From assembly GCF_000003605.2 (NCBI RefSeq), contig NW_003136835.1, forward strand, positions 1-23,518: a DNA stretch of 23,518 bases, in the 5' to 3' direction. The position numbers and the translations under genes were made by a program. This document shows, piece by piece, positions 1-12,400 of the stretch (the stretch's first letter is position 1; every line of letters starts with the position of its first letter). This stretch comes from Saccoglossus kowalevskii (taxonomy: Eukaryota; Hemichordata; Enteropneusta; Harrimaniidae). A model generated the notes under the pieces. That model was given only the letters and a program-made list of their open reading frames with translations. It was not told the DNA's origin and ran no database searches.

Positions 1-148
1 TTTGCCACTACTTTGCTTTACTTAGCCACCACTGTGCCGTACATTGACACTTCTTTGCCGTACTTTGCTACTATTTTGCCGTACTTACCACTAATTTGCC
101 ACTACTTTGCCGTATTTTGCCACTACTTACCACTTCTTTGCTCCTATG
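1..148. repeat. Degenerate short tandem repeat of TTTGCCACTAC / TTTGCCGTACT
   Basis: The segment is built from alternating units of about 10-12 bases reading TTTGCCACTAC or TTTGCCGTACT, repeated with small changes. It runs off the window start. Confidence 0.8.
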
Positions 149-375
149 CTGACAGTGATATATTTTAAGTCAAGTGGTGAAGTTAAAAGTTGAAGGGGGA
201 TTGTGGGGTCTGATCCTGACAGAAACCCTCGCGAAGAACCTACACTGACAGTGATATATTTTAAGTCAAGTGGTGAAGTTTAGGAGTTGAAGGGGATTGT
301 TGAGTCTGATCCTGACAGAAACCCTCATGTAGGAACCATACTTACAACTGTGATCTATTTTAAGTTGAGTGTGTA
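149..375. repeat. 96 bp tandem repeat, about 2.3 copies
   Basis: Copies begin at 149, 245 and about 342 (a partial third), each starting like CTGACAGTGATATATTTTAA. The second full copy has few differences from the first. No protein is supported; the short open frame over it is not conserved between copies. Confidence 0.85.
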
Positions 376-3233
376 TGTATTAAATAATAGCACAACACGA
401 CAACAAAAATTACCCACAACAGACAATTTTGATGTAAAATACAGTTACTTTTATTGCTTAGAAAACATCGGACCATGAAAGGTTATACATTATGCGATCG
501 TTGTCATACAAAAACAAAGGTAATTACATAGAATGAAAATTGTGCTTTAGAGATCGAATAAACTAAAAATAAATACAATATTTCTGATGAAAAAAGAAAC
601 TATATTAGATTACACCACTGTATTGCACACTACCCTTGAATGGAGAGTGTATTGAAGTCATTAATTTGTGGATGTTTTATATATTGTGTGATTAGCTTTA
701 TAAAATGTAATACGTCTTCATAATGACCTCAAAATATACTTTTGAATGTATTACAGCCTTGTTCTTGATTTACTGCATTCATTGGCAGTGGTCCGGTTTT
801 GACATATTTGCTAAACTACATATGGTTATATATATATTACATAATTCTGATTAAATGGTGTTTAATTCATCATATTATTATTACCCTGTTAAAGATCAAG
901 CAAGATCCATGACCTGATAAGCAGCATACACGTTATAGTGTTCACTCTATTTTACATGCACTCAGAGACTGGGATATATGAAAATGTTAAAAATAAAAAT
1001 AGATTCAAATTTTAAACTTGATCAATACAGTTTCCAAAACATGAGACACACAGGAGTTTTCCCATGAAAAAATATTCAATGTCTTAGCATAGGGCAAATT
1101 ACTAAAACTGGTGCATCTTTACAAATTGCTCTATATCGCTTTTTTCAAGTTTTAGTTCAAGACACAAGTTTTCAATATTGTAAAGAAAAATTATAATTGA
1201 ACAGCTCATAGTTTACTTTTCCCATAGAATAGAATCCTGTGTATTAACTCCATTATCCACTTAAAGCAAGATTTTGTCAGTCTTAACAATATTGGGCATG
1301 ACCCTGCTTTTTTTCCAATCTATATGCAAAATATAAAAAAAAAATTGTATTGAGCAAACTTAAAATGAAATGATATATGTTGATACATATAAACCCATAT
1401 AATAATCTAATAGCATATTAAAAAAACACAAAATTAATTAATATATTAAGAAATAACAGTAAGTAAATATAACTAACAAAACACTACAGTATGTACCATA
1501 GTACATACAGAAAATGAATTTATCTACAACCAAACCAATTCTGAATTTTCAATTGACTGTGTACCGGAATCCTGAATTTGCACTATTAGAATCACATCTC
1601 TAATAGAAGTGCACATAATTACATTTATTTTATACTGGATTATTAAAAAATGTTAATATTCATAATTGCATACTGCATGTAATAGAGCAAATATTCTATT
1701 TAATTATCTATGAGCAAGGATTAAAAATAATTTCACATTTACCACAAACATATAAACATCTAACATACAAACATTTTGGACTATAAAAATAACATCTAAA
1801 AAACTATGAAGTAAGAAATTATTGTAAATACCCGGTAGTTCAGTATATTCTAACTCTTATAAAAGGAATTGTAAGTAATTTATAGACAAACTATACACTT
1901 TGTGATTTAAACTTCTTAATATAGCTCTTCATTATGGATTGAGCATTATAACTGTTTTTTAAATTACAAAACTGACAATTTAGGATGACTGAACTGTAGT
2001 CCCACAAAGCACCAGTATAAATGACCTCTACACAGCTGATTTCACAATTATTGGCAAACTAAAATACTTTTACAATTTTTTTTATCAAACTGTCAAATAA
2101 CTGCCTTAACACGGCTCTTCTGAATTACAGCTTTTGTAGACACTCAATGCAGAAGCAACAAAATTATTCGCTAAAAAATAGGAAAACAATCAACTTTACC
2201 TTAGTACCAATCGTAATAGCTCAGATGACTTTGTAGAGTATCTTAACTCTTCAAAAGAAGATTGATAAAGTTCTGTATTATGAGGTATTAAATAATTAGC
2301 CAGGTTAATCAATGTTCCCACAATGTTCTTGCCATAGCACAACCATTTGAAAGTGCATCCAAAGGTGGTCACATGTTCTTTATAGCGTGATTATACATGT
2401 ATTAAATTATGGTTCAATAATACCAACTATGTACAATGTCAATAGTTCGCAAAGTTCAGCATAAAAACGTCAGAGGTGTTGACTGTATCCATAGCGCACA
2501 CACTTACATAAACAACAGAAGTTTGGCAATAGTCAAAATAAGTCAACAACAATAATAGTTTGTTTATGTGTGATTCTAATAGAAGATATATATAGCCCTT
2601 GTAGTCAGAAAATGATTTTAAATATAAAATGTAAGCAATGTATAGAAGGGCAAACCAATATATTGGATTATTAAATAATTATCAACTTTATAAACCAGTA
2701 CAGTGAATTTCATAAAGACATGAATGTTTTTTATAAACATTTAAAAAACAAATATTTATAAACATTTACTCTGGAAGACCCTCGCTCTTCATTCTATTTT
2801 AAAACCATTTCATAATGCTGGTCAAAAATGAATCTTAGCGAGTTCCCTTCAATTTTTGCCAGATTTACTGTTTCTAATGAAGAATTTCTGTAGATTTTAA
2901 CAAAATGTTGGCCCCTTTTCTATTGAATTTTTATGGAATTGAATATACGAATGTAGTATGTATAGAATATTTATTTTCTGTAGGAATTGTATGAAAATTT
3001 GCAGACTTTTGTGGAAAAAAATATTAAATTACATTCTATTATATTTCAATATAATTTATACAATTCTGTATAAAATCTTCAGATCATTTTCATAAGGGAT
3101 ACATCGCATTTTGATTGGTCAAGTTGTTTTCAACTGTGAGTTTAATACATTTATAAATACTTTAGATAAAAAAACATTGAATTTCATGAAATTAACTGTA
3201 GATTTCCTTTAAATTTAAAAATTTCCATAAATA
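376..3233. other. AT-rich region downstream of the gene, including its 3' UTR; no other gene seen
   Basis: Stop codons are dense in all frames and there is no recognisable protein, RNA gene or clear transposon end. The part next to 3233 should be the 3' UTR. It contains scattered A or T runs and a small direct repeat of TATAAACATTT near 2732-2767. Confidence 0.6.
2970..2975 (-). promoter_or_regulatory. Candidate polyadenylation signal (AATAAA)
   Basis: The plus-strand tttatt reads AATAAA on the gene strand, about 260 nt past the stop codon. The surroundings are very AT-rich, so a chance match is quite possible. Another AATAAA occurs near 1624-1629. Confidence 0.25.
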
Positions 3234-3484
3234 CTATTTTTTTGACTGACAGTCGCCTACATGCACATGGATGGCACCTTTCATGTGTAAATCTTGCAAC
3301 TGTTTGAATTCAGATGGCATCTCATGCCAGTGCATTTTCTTCTTCTTCTTGTTAAGCATATAAGCATTCTCATTAAAATAGTGATAGTAGACTGGTCTAC
3401 CGTGCATGTCTTCCTGGAAGGGCCAGAAACCATAGAGATGAACCTCATCACACAGTCCCATAGCAATGGTGAACAGCAATAGTC
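3234..3484 (-). CDS. Exon 6: end of motif S, motifs III and VS, stop codon
   Basis: This exon encodes Gly397 to Lys479 and ends in TAG at 3236-3234. GLCDEVHLYGFWPF (406-419) closes motif S and contains the disulfide Cys408. HYF at 431-433 is motif III. H450-E-M-P-S-E455 is motif VS with the predicted catalytic His450. Cys475 is the C-terminal disulfide partner, followed by only four residues. Residues 442-446 are five lysines, encoded by four AAG and one AAA. The acceptor is TTTTCTCCATTCCATTCTTGTAG. Confidence 0.96.
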
Positions 3485-6400
3485 CTACAAGAATGGAATG
3501 GAGAAAACAAAAATTATCATTGAAGCTTTTAGAAACAATCTTGGTGGAACATCACTTTTGATTTACTTTATTAGTAGCAATCAGAAAAGGTGATTTTAAT
3601 CATCTAGCACTTGCACAAATGTGCTGCTAATAGAGCAAATATGGTATTCCACACCTCAACAGTCTCTTCCAGTCCAAGAGTAAATGTGGAAACTCTCTCA
3701 GCCCAGGAGCAAATGGTTAATTGAACTGTTGTCATGCCAACAGAAGATATACTTTGAGTACAGTAAATGCATTAATTATTCACTGGGTTTAAAATTTCAC
3801 TATCCTTGCTCATAAGTAAAATCTGGTAAATTAAATTTACATGAACATGTAAAATAACAATAAAACTCATTGTTTTATTTACAAAATTAAAACACATGCT
3901 CAAATCCTTCAAAATAGTAAAATCATGCAAATGTAAGTGAAAATTGCATTGCAATATTTTGTGTACTTGAGAATGTACCATCATGACCTTAATCATGTAA
4001 AATAATACAAATAAGACAGTATGTGAATTGTAGCAAGCTAAGATAATATCACATGGCAACTTATGAATAGTTTCAAATAACTGGGTATACAGGGTTAAAC
4101 TATCCTGTAATATAAACAATAACTTCAGGTCATGTAATAGTTGCACTTGTGTGGATTGCATCACTCACTGGATAATTACATATAATAAGCCATCTCTAAT
4201 GGGCAAAGTATAGTATTTCACAATCACTCAGTTTATATTACAGTTTTTATATAGGTACAATGTGAACACTAAAAAGTAGTTCTTATTTTATAGCACCATT
4301 ACATGCACCCCAGTGTAATACTTCCTTCACGGCTGCCACCTATACCCCATGATGTGGCAGTGTGAAGGTTAAAATAAACTCTTAAATGTGGGAAGATTTC
4401 AGGACAGTTGATGTAGGCAATAATGTCATCTGTATGTTCCGAGGCATATACCGGAACTCAATTTATTATGATATTGAAAACGCACCATCTAAGAATTCAC
4501 AAAACTGATATGCTGGGATGGGATTAGAATTTAAAGAAGCTTTTTACAATTTATAATTTACAGCATTTCAATTTATTATCCAAACGAAATTTGACATACT
4601 TGCTATTTCTGCAATCGAAACAAATTGATTCAATTTTAAGTACACTCTTTCCTATGCTGAGGTCAGTTCCAAAATTAATACAACATGTTTTAGTTTTGTC
4701 CTGTTGATTTATCGTTTTGTTTTTAATGGCTGCGTAAGCTTAGTGTTTTTATATAGTACTATTCTTTTCTAATGATTGACAATACTGTATGCAAATGGTT
4801 TATTTAACTGAAATTTCAAGATACTGCTTACAGAAATTAAGTGGGATTCTCGTTGCTACCATTTAATTGTGATATTTTCTCTAATTTACGAAGCAGTAAA
4901 ATACACCTCATCTGTACAACATTAAATTTTACAATTATCTGCAAGGCCACATCAACTAAATTTTATGGATCTGTAATTGTTAAAACAGATGTTGCAGATC
5001 GACACATTCATATACATTTTGATTTCATAATTTTTATTACCAAAATGGTCACTAGTAGTGTACCCACTTGTGATGCAACTTTTACCTAGCCTTCCAATGA
5101 CACAACAAAAACCATACATTGATATTGTATAATCTTCAGAAACTCTTATATTTATATTTACAACATGAACAAAATATAATATGAATATTCAATGAAATAA
5201 TCTGTCACCTTATAGTAAATATTCTATTTCTAAATTACATTGCAACAGACAATTAACTTCCCTGGGTATGTGGCTGTGGAAAAATGTTAGGTGTGTGCAA
5301 TGATTTTAAAAAAACAGCCATTTGTGAGGCTGTTTGTAAAAAAAAAAAGTTTGTTTTTTACATGTTTGAAAAATGTGTTCATTACTTGAGTCTCTATTTT
5401 CTCCATTGATCAAGGCCAATTTCTCAAATCTGCCAAACTCATTTTTTTCTTTGTTACATGACCCAAATACGACCCCCACTTAAGAATTCACAAAATTTGT
5501 ATTTTAGAATAGAAATGCAAAGCTGAAGGTTTTGTGATTTATAATTTACAACAAGTTTCCATGTCTTCAATTGAAACAAATTGATTCAATTTTAAGAACA
5601 CTCTTTTCTATGTGAAGGTCAGTCCAAAATGAATACAACATGTTTTAGTTATGTCTGTTGCTTGATCTTTTTGTTTTTAATGGCTGCGTAAGCTTGGTAT
5701 TTTTATATTATACTAACATTTTTAAGACCCCATCCAGACCCTTAGCTTGGCCTAAAAAAGATATTGTATTAGATGTCTATTTGGAAGATTTACTATTATA
5801 TTCATAACTATTCAATTTGGCACGGCATTTCCGACACGACAAGTAAACTCAACAGGGTCTATAGGCAATAGGCAATAGGCAACAGGGTCTATAAGCAATA
5901 TTTCTTACCCCACACTTGGGGTACCCAACTATTATTTACCTGCAACATCAACCAAATTTGATAGATCTTCAGTTGTTAAAACTGATGTTGCAGAATCTTT
6001 TATGTACATTTTGGTTTTATGATTTTTATTACCAAAATGGCCAACAGTAGTGTGCTAGCTCTGAAAGCCAATATGACACATCACTGATGCATTGCACCAA
6101 GATTTTTTTTTTTTGCAACTTAGTCCCTGGCCTTCTAATGACTTACATTAGAACAAAAATCTTACTTTGATATTGAAATCTTCAAAAACATCTTATTATA
6201 GTTTGTCACCAAGCTGATTCAATTTGATTTTTGAGATTCTACTGTAAATGCATTAATTATTCACTGGGTTTTAATTTCCCTATATTTCCTGATAAGTAAA
6301 GTCTGCTAAATTAAATCTATGTCATTGTTTCCTTGACACATTTTACTCAAGATCCCTATAAAATCATTCGTTTGAGGGCGCACTCCACCGGTCAGCCACT

Positions 6401-9400
6401 TTGAATCAAACCATGATGCAAATCATCATCAGTTACAACCAAATTAATTCTGGATCTGACTGATATTGACCCAGGCATACAGAATATCATGTGGAAATTT
6501 TGTGGTACTGTGATTTTAAAGTATTAAGATGGCAAAACTATAACTTATCATGAATAAATATTGAAACATTTACAAGAAATGTTATTTTTCCTCAATATGG
6601 ACTACACCGGTAAGCAGCCAAAAAGCAATACTTTAACCAATACATACGTAATTTTGAATTATTAGTACGCTTTATTCTAGTATACACAAATTAATAAATT
6701 TACATAAACCAAAAATAATATAATATAAACAGTCTTCATTAGTAATCAAGCGATCCCTCATGAGCTAAACACCAGATGTCCTAAAATAAAAAGTTGATTA
6801 TAAAAAAGCAACAATTTCATGCAATGACCTAATTAAATGTGTCAATTGAAATTGTTGGGGATTAGTAAATTGGTAGATTACATTAGTACAGCGGCAAGAT
6901 CTGGTTCTAGAACTAATTTTGTAGATTTTTTTTTTTAAATGGATGTCAATGGATCATCTTGAATTGAATCATGCAACACATGCCTGTGCAAAGACTGAAT
7001 GTGATTGGTTAAGGCATGTCAGAAACATGATTGTGGAACAGCAATTTTGTTCTTGGTTTCAGACGTGTTAGAACAGAAGCTAATAATATTTACAGTATAT
7101 ATTTCTAAGCAATTTGTTCATAGAATAAAAAGAATTTACACAATTTAGGGGTGAATGATTTTGAATTGGGGGGGGGGGTAGAAACTGTACATTAAATTAT
7201 GTTATTGTTACAGTAACTATGAAATACTATATCCTCTATAATTCATGTTGATGATTTGTATGCAGTGATATATGATTTCTGCGGGATTTTACCCTGTGTA
7301 GATCTTCCTATCAAAACTAATACCTCTCCCATAATACTCACAGGTTAATCCCTTATAGTAAATATATATTGTAAGTTAACTCTGACATTCTGTACAGCAT
7401 GACCCAATTATTTTAATCACAATGCAACATATACAGGCAATCACTGTCGGCTCACACCACAAGAGACTTGTATTACAGCACGTAAAGTACACATTTTATA
7501 GTTAATACATGACATGCACTTTGTTACCTTAAGTAAGAGAGCATGAATCAATCACACATATACCCTACTGATGGTTAAAGATCATTATTTCATTCATACT
7601 GACAGATGGAACTTATAAAACAGATACCAAGCATATCTATATTCTTAAAATAATCACATGTCTTCAGGGCTTTTTATTCTATACATATAGTGCGTTATCA
7701 GATGACCTGAACAGACTGATACTGACATAGTAAATGGCGTAGTGAATATAACATTAGTAAACATTCATATAGTTGCTCTTACATCAACATTTTTGTGGCA
7801 ATTATATTGAAGTTAATTCTTGTGTTATTTTCTATTCATGTTGTGTATTTCTAAAGGCAACAGCAAGAAACAAAAAAAAACATTGTTTTAATGGTTGTCG
7901 CTCTAATGATAACACAAAAATAAATTATTTTTCGACTTTCATGTTATATGTAATACAGCAAGGTAATCAGTTTTTTTTTATTAAACCTGACTGTATCTAA
8001 ATATGATTATGTTTTTTTTAGTTTTAAGTCAACAAGTACCGCAACCATGGTATATAACCACAATCAAGATCATCAAAACACTTGCAATGCATCATGGGAA
8101 TCGGGATTTTGTAAGTGATAAAGAGAAACTCCTTCCGTCATAAAATCAGTGAGGGGTACAATGTAAAAACAGGTTTCGCTGACAGGTTTCGCTTACGTTA
8201 GACATCTCACTATAATGAAACTACAGGTATAATGCATTAAGGAAATTGTCAATTACAAGTAAACACATATCTAACTGTGATACAAATGGTGATATGAATG
8301 ATTTCAAAACAGACAAGTGAGGCAGAACTAAATGACCCTAATACCCTGTTAAGCCAGCTTAAAGATTGGAATTATAAACTGTCTCGTATGTACCATATAT
8401 CTGCTCTATTAGAAATGCATGTATCATATTAAAATTAGAAGCCCCCCCCCCATTTCCTCCATTAGAACCATATTTACAATTGAGACACATGTGAGCAACC
8501 AAAAATTGATTTTCAAGAATTATAAGTACAAAACTCTAATTATTCTTTGTTTTCCACATATTGAATGAACATAGAACATACAGCAATGATTTTTTCCTCA
8601 TTAGTGATTTATGTGACTTGATATTAATTTACTAACACTGAATAGTAACAATTACTCATAATATTAACTCACCGGATGAAATCCTGACAGCTCCTACTCC
8701 TTGATCATTCCAGAACTTCCTGACCAACCACATGTGGGTTGGGTGAGCAAATACAACTTCCCTGGTAGTGGATCGCAGCGTTGTATAAGCTCTGAACGAT
8801 GACTCTGTGCAGGTTTTAAAGGCAAATGCTGGTAAATAAATTGAAGCATTTCCATATTCTTTAAGCGCTTCAATAAAACTTTGTCTTGCTTCCCTGGTTT
8901 GAAGACCTGAGTAACTGTGAGAAGAAAAATAACGAAACAATATAAATATTTAATATTTTAAATGATGAACAGAAAACATTGTTGAATTACAATTTATCAA
9001 GGCTATCCCAGTGAACTGGCTTCTAATCAGTGCACATAACCTGTATACATTATTCCACTTTGTAGACAAAATATTCATCAAAATTAGAGAATTGAAGATA
9101 TCATCATGAAATGAACAAATCTGAGAGTGGTCCACATGTAGTACCTATATACGTAATATCAAAGCAAATGGACTTGCGGTTTTTAACAAGAAGTTGAAAA
9201 TATCACTTTTTACCAAAAATGACAAAAATATTCACCACAATTAGAGAATTAAAGATATCATTACAAAATGAACAAATCTGAGAAAGGTCCACATGTAGTA
9301 CCTATATATGTAATATCAAAGCAATTGGACATGCGGTTTTTAACAAGAAGTCGAAAATATCAATTTTTACCAAAAATGACAAAAATATTCACCAAAATTA

Positions 9401-12400
9401 GAAAATTAAAGATATCATCATGAAATGAACAAATTTGAGAGTGGTCCACATGTACCAGTAGTACCTATATACATGTATGTAATATCAAAGCAATTGGACT
9501 TGCGGTTTTTAACAAGAAGTTCAAAACATCACTTTTTAACAAAAATGACAAAAATATTTACCAAAATTAGAGAATTAAAGATATCATTACAAAATAAACA
9601 AATCTGAGAGTGGTCCACATGTAGTACCTATATATGTAATATCAAAGCAATTGGACTTGTGGTTTTTAACAAGAAGTCGAAAATATCACTTTTTACCAAA
9701 AATGACAAAAATATTCACCAAAATTAGAGAATTGAAGATATGATCATGAAATGAACAAATCTGAGAGAGGTCTACCCAAGGTATTTATTGTTGTCCTAAA
9801 TTATTTCAAAAACCTTGGTTTCAAAAAATGCAATTTTTCTTTAACATCCACTCTATAGAACTGTTAAAACAAGCAGCCTCTCGGCTGAGATAGCTCGATC
9901 CGCTGTTAGCAATGCATATTTCAATTAAAGAACAGAAGATATCATTAGAAAATGAACAATATGCATAGTATCAATGCAATGGGACTTGCTGTTTTCAACA
10001 AGAATTCAAAAATATCACTTTTTCCGAAAAATTACAAAAATGTTCACCAAAATTAGAGAATTCAAGATATCATTACAAAATGAACAAATCTGAGAGAGGT
10101 CCACATGTAGTACCTATAAATGTAATATAAATGCAATCGGACTTGCAGTTTTTAACAAGAAGTCGAAAATATCACTTTTTATCAAACATTACAAAAATAT
10201 TCACCAAAACAAGAATTAAAGATATCATTACAAAATGAACAAATCTGAGAGAGGTCCACATGTAGTATCGATATATGTAATATCAAAGCAATTGGACTTG
10301 CGGTTTTTAACCAGAAGTAGAAAATATCACTTTTTACCAAAAATGACAAAAATATTCACCAAAATTAGAGAATTAAAGATATCATTACAAAATAAACAAA
10401 TCTGAGAGAGGTCCACATGTAGTACCTATAAATGTAAAATAAATGCAATCGGACTTGCGGTTTTTAACCAGAAGTCGAAAATATCACTCTTTACCAAAAA
10501 TGACAAAAATATTCACCAAAATTAGAGAATTAAAGACATCATTACAAAATGAACAAATCTGAGAGAGGTCCACATGTAGTACCTATATATGTATTATCAA
10601 AGCAATTGCACTTGCGGTTTTTAACAAGAAGTCGAAAATATCACTTTTTACCAAAAATGACAAAAATATTCACCAAAATTAGAGAATTAATGATATCATT
10701 ACAAAATGAACAAATCTGAGAGAGGTCCACATGTAGTACCTATATATGTAATATCAAAGCAATTGGACTTGCGGTTTTTAACAGAAGTCGAAAATATCAC
10801 TTTTTACCAAAAATGACAAAAATATTCACCAAAATTAGAGAATTAAAGACATCATTACAAAATGAACAAATCTGAGAGAGGTCCACATGTAGTACCTATA
10901 TATGTATTATCAAAGCAATTGCACTTGCGGTTTTTAACAAGAAGTCGAAAATATTACTTTTTACCAAAAATGACAAAAATATTCACCAAAATTAGAGAAT
11001 TAAAGATATCATTACAAAATGAACAAATCTGAAAGAGGTCCACATATAGTACCTATATATGTAATATCAAAACAATTGGATTTGCTGTTTTTAACAAGAA
11101 GTCGAAAATATCACTTTTTACCAAAAATTACATTACAAAAATATTCACCAAAATTAGAGAATTGAAGAGAATTGAAGATAAGAGAGGTATACACCAAGTA
11201 TCAAAGCATTCAGGCTTGTAGTTTCAAGAAGAAGTCGAAATAGTAAAACATTGACACGGACGACGACGGACGACGACGACGACGACGGACAATCACTCAT
11301 ATGATAAGCTCCGCTTGACAAAGTCGACAGCGGAGCTAAAAACATGATAAAATCACAACAAATTATAATGCCATATGATGCTATTATTCAATGAAAAATA
11401 AATTAAAAACATGCAGTACATAAAATTATATATCATTATGAACTATAAATAGCATAATATTTAGTGCAATATTGGTAATCTTGTTACAAGACAGCTGGAA
11501 GATTCCAAATGACTAGAGACTGAACTAAAATCTAGTAATGTGATATGCTATCACTGCATGAAACTCCTTAATATGATCCCTTTTAAAATAGTAGAAGATA
11601 ATGTACACATAATTGCATGTTAAAAACCAGCATGAAACATCAGATAATGCTGTAATATATAGATGTATTGAGGAATTCAAATATTTAGATAAATGACATG
11701 CAACCAATGATAACATGCTAGTTGCGTTTTAAAATATTTTGTACATATTTGTACATGTACCATATTTGTGTTATTACAAACACATCTTTAATTGAAATAC
11801 ACATAAACCAGCAAATGCATTTATTGTAAGCAAAATTTGATTAATTAAATATAATTTATAATTTATAAAGTATATATATATACATATATTCATTTACATA
11901 ATAAGTGAATGCGCTACTAATAGAGAAAATACAGTATATGACAGTGCTAAACCAATTATTTTCAATTTGTTGAAGTTCACCAAGAAATAAGTGTTACATT
12001 TATGGGGAAGGTAAAAGGTTTATATTTCATTTTTGGCAATATTGAAGTTTTTGAATGAAGTCAATTTTTGTTATCTTTCGCAAAACAAATTAACATTCAT
12101 GAATTTATAAAAATTTTTATTAAAAGGTTCAGCCAATGAAGAAGTTGTGTTCATTTGGTCCAAAATTAACAGAGAAATTATGGAAAATACTTAAAATGTG
12201 CAAATGTTGTAACAAATATTTAGTGGAAAAAATTATGAGATTGAACAACTTGGTTAGGCAAACAAAATATGTTGGTGTGCAAGTCATTTTTCTGTGCAAG
12301 TAAATTTTCTGTTAATAAAATATGCACTCTGAAATTATTACCATAGTCCATAAAAAATTTCTTGTTTTTATGTAACCTGGCAAGGGGGTCTAGGGCTATA

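Larger units (their letters stand above)
3485..8672 (-). other. Intron 5 of the sialyltransferase gene (5188 bp)
   Basis: Bounded by donor GTGAGT (8672-8667) and acceptor TTCTTGTAG ending at 3485. It holds a duplicated 700 bp repeat, two related inverted-repeat element ends, an imperfect hairpin and homopolymer runs (G10 near 7170, C10 near 8442). From about 6330 to 8672 I see only AT-rich sequence with no further structure. Confidence 0.85.
9055..11342. mobile_element. 157 bp tandem array ending in a hairpin; Helentron-associated ('pearl'-like) element candidate
   Basis: The landmark AAAAATATTCACCAAAATTA (or a close form) recurs at 9068, 9224, 9381, 9550, 9707, 10036, 10193, 10348, 10505, 10662, 10818, 10975 and 11137, mostly 155-157 apart. 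The gap from 9707 to 10036 holds one diverged unit and other sequence. After the last, degraded unit come a GAC-rich microsatellite and CAATCACTCATATGATA, then a perfect 9 bp inverted repeat (AGCTCCGCT / AGCGGAGCT, 11307-11337) and AAAAAC. Internal tandem units with a hairpin near one end are the known plan of Helentron-associated elements. That class is an inference; the left end is not clear. Confidence 0.75.

Noticed and set aside
3281-3482. Other open frames over the last exon, on both strands
   Set aside because: They are shadows of exon 6, whose frame alone matches sialylmotifs S, III and VS.
3772-4164. Minus-strand frame of 130 codons in intron 5
   Set aside because: No recognisable domain, biased low-complexity composition, overlaps a MITE fragment, and lies in an intron of a gene on the same strand.
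9885-9915. Possible tRNA gene from an A-box-like stretch
   Set aside because: I could not form a cloverleaf or find a B box (GGTTCGAATCC type) at the right distance.
9055-11342. Tandem array considered as a CRISPR array
   Set aside because: The whole 157 bp unit is repeated with no unique spacers between short repeats, and the genome is that of an animal with introns.
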